Source: Victivallaceae bacterium (GTDB taxonomy: Bacteria; Verrucomicrobiota; Lentisphaeria; Victivallales; Victivallaceae). Taken from it: a DNA stretch of 9,462 nucleotides. The position numbers were made by a program, and so were the translations under genes. This document shows, in pieces, positions 6,897 to 9,462 of this stretch. The DNA is taken from positions 1 to 9,462 of the forward strand of contig JAQVVK010000076.1 in NCBI GenBank assembly GCA_028698975.1. Reading direction: 5' to 3'. The notes beneath the pieces are model-generated. The model was not told the origin of the DNA. It was given only the letters and a program-made list of their open reading frames with translations, and did no database searches. Positions within the stretch are counted from its first letter, which is position 1. Every line of letters starts with the position of its first letter.

Positions 6897-8273
6897 TCAA
6901 ACCATCGCATCCCAAATGGAAATGTCTTCCAGCTTGGCTCTGACACAGTTTGCGAACGCGGCCGCCATCGCGCCGTCCACCACCCGGTGGTCGGCCGACA
7001 TCGTGATCTTCATAATGTCACGCACGACGATCTGGCCGTCGCGCACCACCGGAGTGGGTACCGCGCTGGCAACCGCCAAAATCCCGGCTTCACCCGGGTT
7101 GATGATCGCGCCGAAGGACTCCACATTCATCATGCCCATGTTGGAGATGGTAAACGTACCGCCCTTCATGTCGTCGGGCGACAGCTTGCCCGAACGCGCC
7201 TTTTCGGCCAGTTCGCCGGATTCGGCCTGTATTTCATCGAGAGCCTTGCGGTCGGTGTTGCGGATCACCGGCACCACCAGCCCGTTGTCCACCGACACCG
7301 CCATGCCGATGTTGATGCGCCCGTGCTTCGACACCGAAACGCCGTCGCAGGTCGAGTTGACCAACGGGAACTCGCGCAGTGCCAATGCCACCGCCTTGAT
7401 GACGAAAACATTGACCGAAACCCCCATGCCGGCGTCTTTCAACGCCTTGCGCTTCCTGCCGATGTCGGTCATGTCAACCGGCACGGTCACATAAAAATGC
7501 GGCACCGTCTGCTTCGACTGAGTGAGCCGAGCCGCAATTATCTTACGCATGGTGTTAAACGGCTGCGGTTTCTCGTCGATCGCCATTTTAACATCGGCGG
7601 CGGTGATCCGCCCGCCATCGCCGGTGCCTTCCAAGGCCAGCAATTCGAGCTTGGCTTCCCGCGCCAGATTGTAGGCGGTCGGCGTGATCTTGCGATCATT
7701 GTAACCGGTGCGCGCAAGATAGTCCTTGACATCCTGCTCGGTCACCCGCGTCCCGGCGGCCGGAACTTTGCCAAGGTCGATCAGGAGATCGGCCGAGAAC
7801 TTCTTTGCCCGGGGCGAAACCGCCTTGCGAGCCGGTGCAGCTGCAGCCGGAGCCGCAGCTTTCGGCGCAGGAGCCGCCGCCGGTGCCGCCACGGGAGCTG
7901 AAGCCGCAACCGCCGGAGCCGCCGCAGCGGCTTTCGGTGCGGGAGCCGCTGCCGGAGCCGCCGCCGGAGCGGGAGCCGCGGGCGCGGCAGCCGCCGGAGC
8001 CGCCGCCAAAAGCTCGGCCGGAATCGATTCACCGGGTTCGCCGACGATGGCGGCGGTCGCCACCATCACCGGGACTTCGACCCCGACAGGGGTCACGATC
8101 TTAAGGATCGTACCTTCAAACTGCGACTCGACTTCGAGCACCGCCTTGTCGGTTTCGACTTCAAAGAGCACGTCGCCCTTCTTGATCTTGTCACCTTCCT
8201 TGACCCGCCAGGTGGCGATGGTCACGGTCTCTTCGGATTGTCCGAGTTTCGGAACCGGTATTCTGGTTGCCAT
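6897..8273 (-). CDS. pdhC: Dihydrolipoamide acyltransferase (E2) of a 2-oxoacid dehydrogenase complex, probably pyruvate dehydrogenase
   Basis: The E2 core transfers the acyl group made by E1 from its swinging lipoyl arm to coenzyme A; cytoplasmic. The 458 residues show one lipoyl domain (1-80) with the lipoylated Lys at position 43 in ETDKA, an Ala/Pro linker (about 85-150), a first peripheral subunit-binding domain (153-186, SPRAKKF to RVTEQDV), a second one (196-232, TPTAYNLAREAK to GTGDGGRITAADV) and the catalytic domain (about 236-458) ending with H429 and D433 in SADHRVVDG. ATG 8273 is preceded by GGGGTGA at a good distance and starts 13 bases after the E1 stop, so the two are co-transcribed. 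The gene is the last of its operon. Most E2 chains carry a single subunit-binding domain, so two is unusual. The substrate is inferred from the pyruvate-type E1 partner; branched-chain or acetoin dehydrogenase remains possible. Confidence 0.93.
   Translation of the reverse strand: MATRIPVPKLGQSEETVTIATWRVKEGDKIKKGDVLFEVETDKAVLEVESQFEGTILKIVTPVGVEVPVMVATAAIVGEPGESIPAELLAAAPAAAAPAAPAPAAAPAAAPAPKAAAAAPAVAASAPVAAPAAAPAPKAAAPAAAAPARKAVSPRAKKFSADLLIDLGKVPAAGTRVTEQDVKDYLARTGYNDRKITPTAYNLAREAKLELLALEGTGDGGRITAADVKMAIDEKPQPFNTMRKIIAARLTQSKQTVPHFYVTVPVDMTDIGRKRKALKDAGMGVSVNVFVIKAVALALREFPLVNSTCDGVSVSKHGRINIGMAVSVDNGLVVPVIRNTDRKALDEIQAESGELAEKARSGKLSPDDMKGGTFTISNMGMMNVESFGAIINPGEAGILAVASAVPTPVVRDGQIVVRDIMKITMSADHRVVDGAMAAAFANCVRAKLEDISIWDAMV
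7824..8012 (-). repeat. GC-rich repeats encoding the Ala/Pro linker of E2
   Basis: Within the E2 gene this stretch is built of GCC/GCG/CCG-type codons with recurring GCCGGAGCC units. It encodes residues 88-150, almost only Ala and Pro with a few Lys, and the block PAAAPAPKAA appears twice (107-116 and 131-140). Such linkers are normal in E2 proteins and give the lipoyl domain its reach. The DNA repeat makes length changes by slippage likely between strains. Confidence 0.8.
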
Positions 8274-8286
8274 AATTCACCCCGGC

Positions 8287-9462
8287 TCAGTAAAGTTTCT
8301 TGACCGCGGCGGCCATATCTTCCGGATGCGGCAAAAACGCCTTTTCCAGCGTCACCGCCTGCGGCGCGATACCGTTGCAGGCACCGAGCTTCAGCACCGG
8401 AGCAGCGAGGTCGTCAAAGCAGTTCGCCATGATCTGCGAAACGATCTCCCCGGTGAAGCTGCCGATATCAACGCACTGGCTGACCACCAGACAGCGGCCG
8501 GTCTTACGCACCGATGCAAACACCGTCTCCCAGTCAAACGGCACCAGCGTGCGGGCGTCTATCACCTCGGCTTCGATGCCGTCGGCGGCCAGCAGATCGG
8601 CGGCCTTGACCGCGTCGGGAGCCGCCGGCCCCCAAGCGACAATGGTCACATCCTTGCCGCTGCGCAAAACATTGGCTTCACCAAACGGCACGGTGTAATC
8701 TTCTTCCGGCAGTTCGCCCTTGACATTGTAGAGCAGCTGACCCTCGACGAAAAGCACCGGGTTGTTGGTGCGGATCGCGGTCTTAATCATGCCCTTGGCG
8801 TCACGCGGATTAGACGGATACGCAACATACAGCCCCGGAATGTGCGCAAACATCGACTCCAGCGACTGCGAATGCTGGCCGCCGTATCCCTTGCCGCCGC
8901 CGACGCTACAGCGAATGACAAGCGGCACCTCGGTCGACGCACCGGTCATGTAATGCCACTTGGCGGCCTGATTGGAAATCTGGTCGCTCGACATCAATGC
9001 AAAGTCCATATACATGAGTTCGGCGATCGGGCGGTAACCGGTCATGGCCATACCGACCGCGGTACCGCAGATGCAAGCCTCGGAGATCGGGGTGTTAAAA
9101 ATCCGGTCGCGTCCGAAGGCGTCGATCATCCCCTTGGAGAGCTTGAACGCGCCGCCGTATTCGGCAACGTCTTCACCAAACATCACCACGCGCTTGTCGC
9201 GCAGCATTTCTTCGGAAATACCCTCTTTGATGGCGTCCTTGTAGGTCGCCAATCCGTTGGCGTCGCGCTTGGCACGCGGAGCCGGGGCGTCGGTCTTGAC
9301 GTTGGCATACTCTTCCGGCACCACCGAGCTGTCGGTATCGGTGTACATGTATTTGATGACATCGGCCGGATCCGGGTCGGCGGCGTCGGCGGCACGGCGG
9401 GCGGCGCGGGCGTTGCGGGCGGCGACCTTCTCCTCCAACGCCTTGAGTTCCTTTTCGCTCAG
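8287..9462 (-). CDS. 2-oxoacid (pyruvate) dehydrogenase E1, fused alpha-beta chain, 3' part
   Basis: E1 decarboxylates the 2-oxoacid with thiamine diphosphate and acylates the E2 lipoyl arm. The frame is open from the window edge; 391 residues are visible. The first about 38 (LSEKELKALEEKV, then an Ala/Arg-rich helix, PDPADVIKYMYTD) match the C-terminal tail of E1 alpha. A linker (about 39-70) leads without stop into a full E1 beta chain: pyrimidine-binding domain with GEDVAEYGG and the cofactor-activating Glu 128 in NTPISE, the GGQHSQ motif with His 197, and the C-terminal transketolase domain from about 270 to the end. A TTG at 9438 could be taken as a start, but it lies within the alpha tail and I see no ribosome site supporting it. 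The beta part alone is of normal length. TGA is followed 13 bases later by E2. Pyruvate is the favoured substrate from resemblance to PDH beta (ISEACICGTAVGMAMTG); acetoin or branched-chain substrates are less likely. Confidence 0.9.
   Translation of the reverse strand: MSEKELKALEEKVAARNARAARRAADAADPDPADVIKYMYTDTDSSVVPEEYANVKTDAPAPRAKRDANGLATYKDAIKEGISEEMLRDKRVVMFGEDVAEYGGAFKLSKGMIDAFGRDRIFNTPISEACICGTAVGMAMTGYRPIAELMYMDFALMSSDQISNQAAKWHYMTGASTEVPLVIRCSVGGGKGYGGQHSQSLESMFAHIPGLYVAYPSNPRDAKGMIKTAIRTNNPVLFVEGQLLYNVKGELPEEDYTVPFGEANVLRSGKDVTIVAWGPAAPDAVKAADLLAADGIEAEVIDARTLVPFDWETVFASVRKTGRCLVVSQCVDIGSFTGEIVSQIMANCFDDLAAPVLKLGACNGIAPQAVTLEKAFLPHPEDMAAAVKKLY

Noticed and set aside
6699..7901. A 400-codon plus-strand frame opposite the E2 gene.
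   Set aside because: His/Arg-rich translation antisense to a well-identified E2; long open antisense frames arise from the codon bias of GC-rich genes. It would also have to read through the terminator hairpin.
9183..9395. A 70-codon minus-strand frame overlapping the E1 gene.
   Set aside because: Out-of-frame shadow of the E1 alpha-beta junction, rich in Pro, Thr and Arg, without any supporting signal.

Overview
The window carries a minus-strand layout throughout: every gene I can support reads right to left. It looks like a chromosomal segment of a Gram-negative bacterium, because there is a two-membrane-style sensor kinase with a periplasmic binding domain, with Shine-Dalgarno-led genes. 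A PVC-group (for example Lentisphaerae-like) host is my guess from general feel only; nothing in the window proves the taxon. By eye the right-hand metabolic operon is clearly more GC-rich than the kinase gene, and the intergenic stretches are AT-rich.

Right end (6842-9462): the 3' end of a 2-oxoacid dehydrogenase operon, most likely pyruvate dehydrogenase. It begins inside an open reading frame whose visible part is the tail of an E1 alpha chain running without a stop into a complete E1 beta chain, that is, a fused E1 alpha-beta polypeptide. Thirteen bases later comes the E2 dihydrolipoamide acyltransferase, with one lipoyl domain, a long Ala/Pro linker, two tandem subunit-binding domains and the catalytic domain. 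A 13-bp perfect stem followed by eight U closes the operon. No E3 gene is seen.

Middle (858-6841): a roughly 390-base upstream region with a candidate promoter overlapped by a 10-base direct repeat, then a very large hybrid sensor histidine kinase (1853 residues from the GTG at 6419). It has a periplasmic ABC-type binding domain, five PAS or PAS-like modules, two GAF domains, HisKA, HATPase and a receiver. The well-placed AGGAG and ATG of this gene (6464-6449) are out of frame with the body by one base, across an A6 run that is followed at once by a stop codon. This is the most notable point in the window: a sequencing indel, a phase-variable tract, or a recoding site.

Left end (1-857): a 746-base AT-rich stretch with no convincing gene, then the first 37 codons of a membrane-anchored or exported protein that runs off the window. 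I found no tRNA, rRNA, CRISPR, insertion sequence or phage gene. The operon is ordinary central metabolism and the kinase is a signal-transduction gene whose ligand and partner regulator are not in view.
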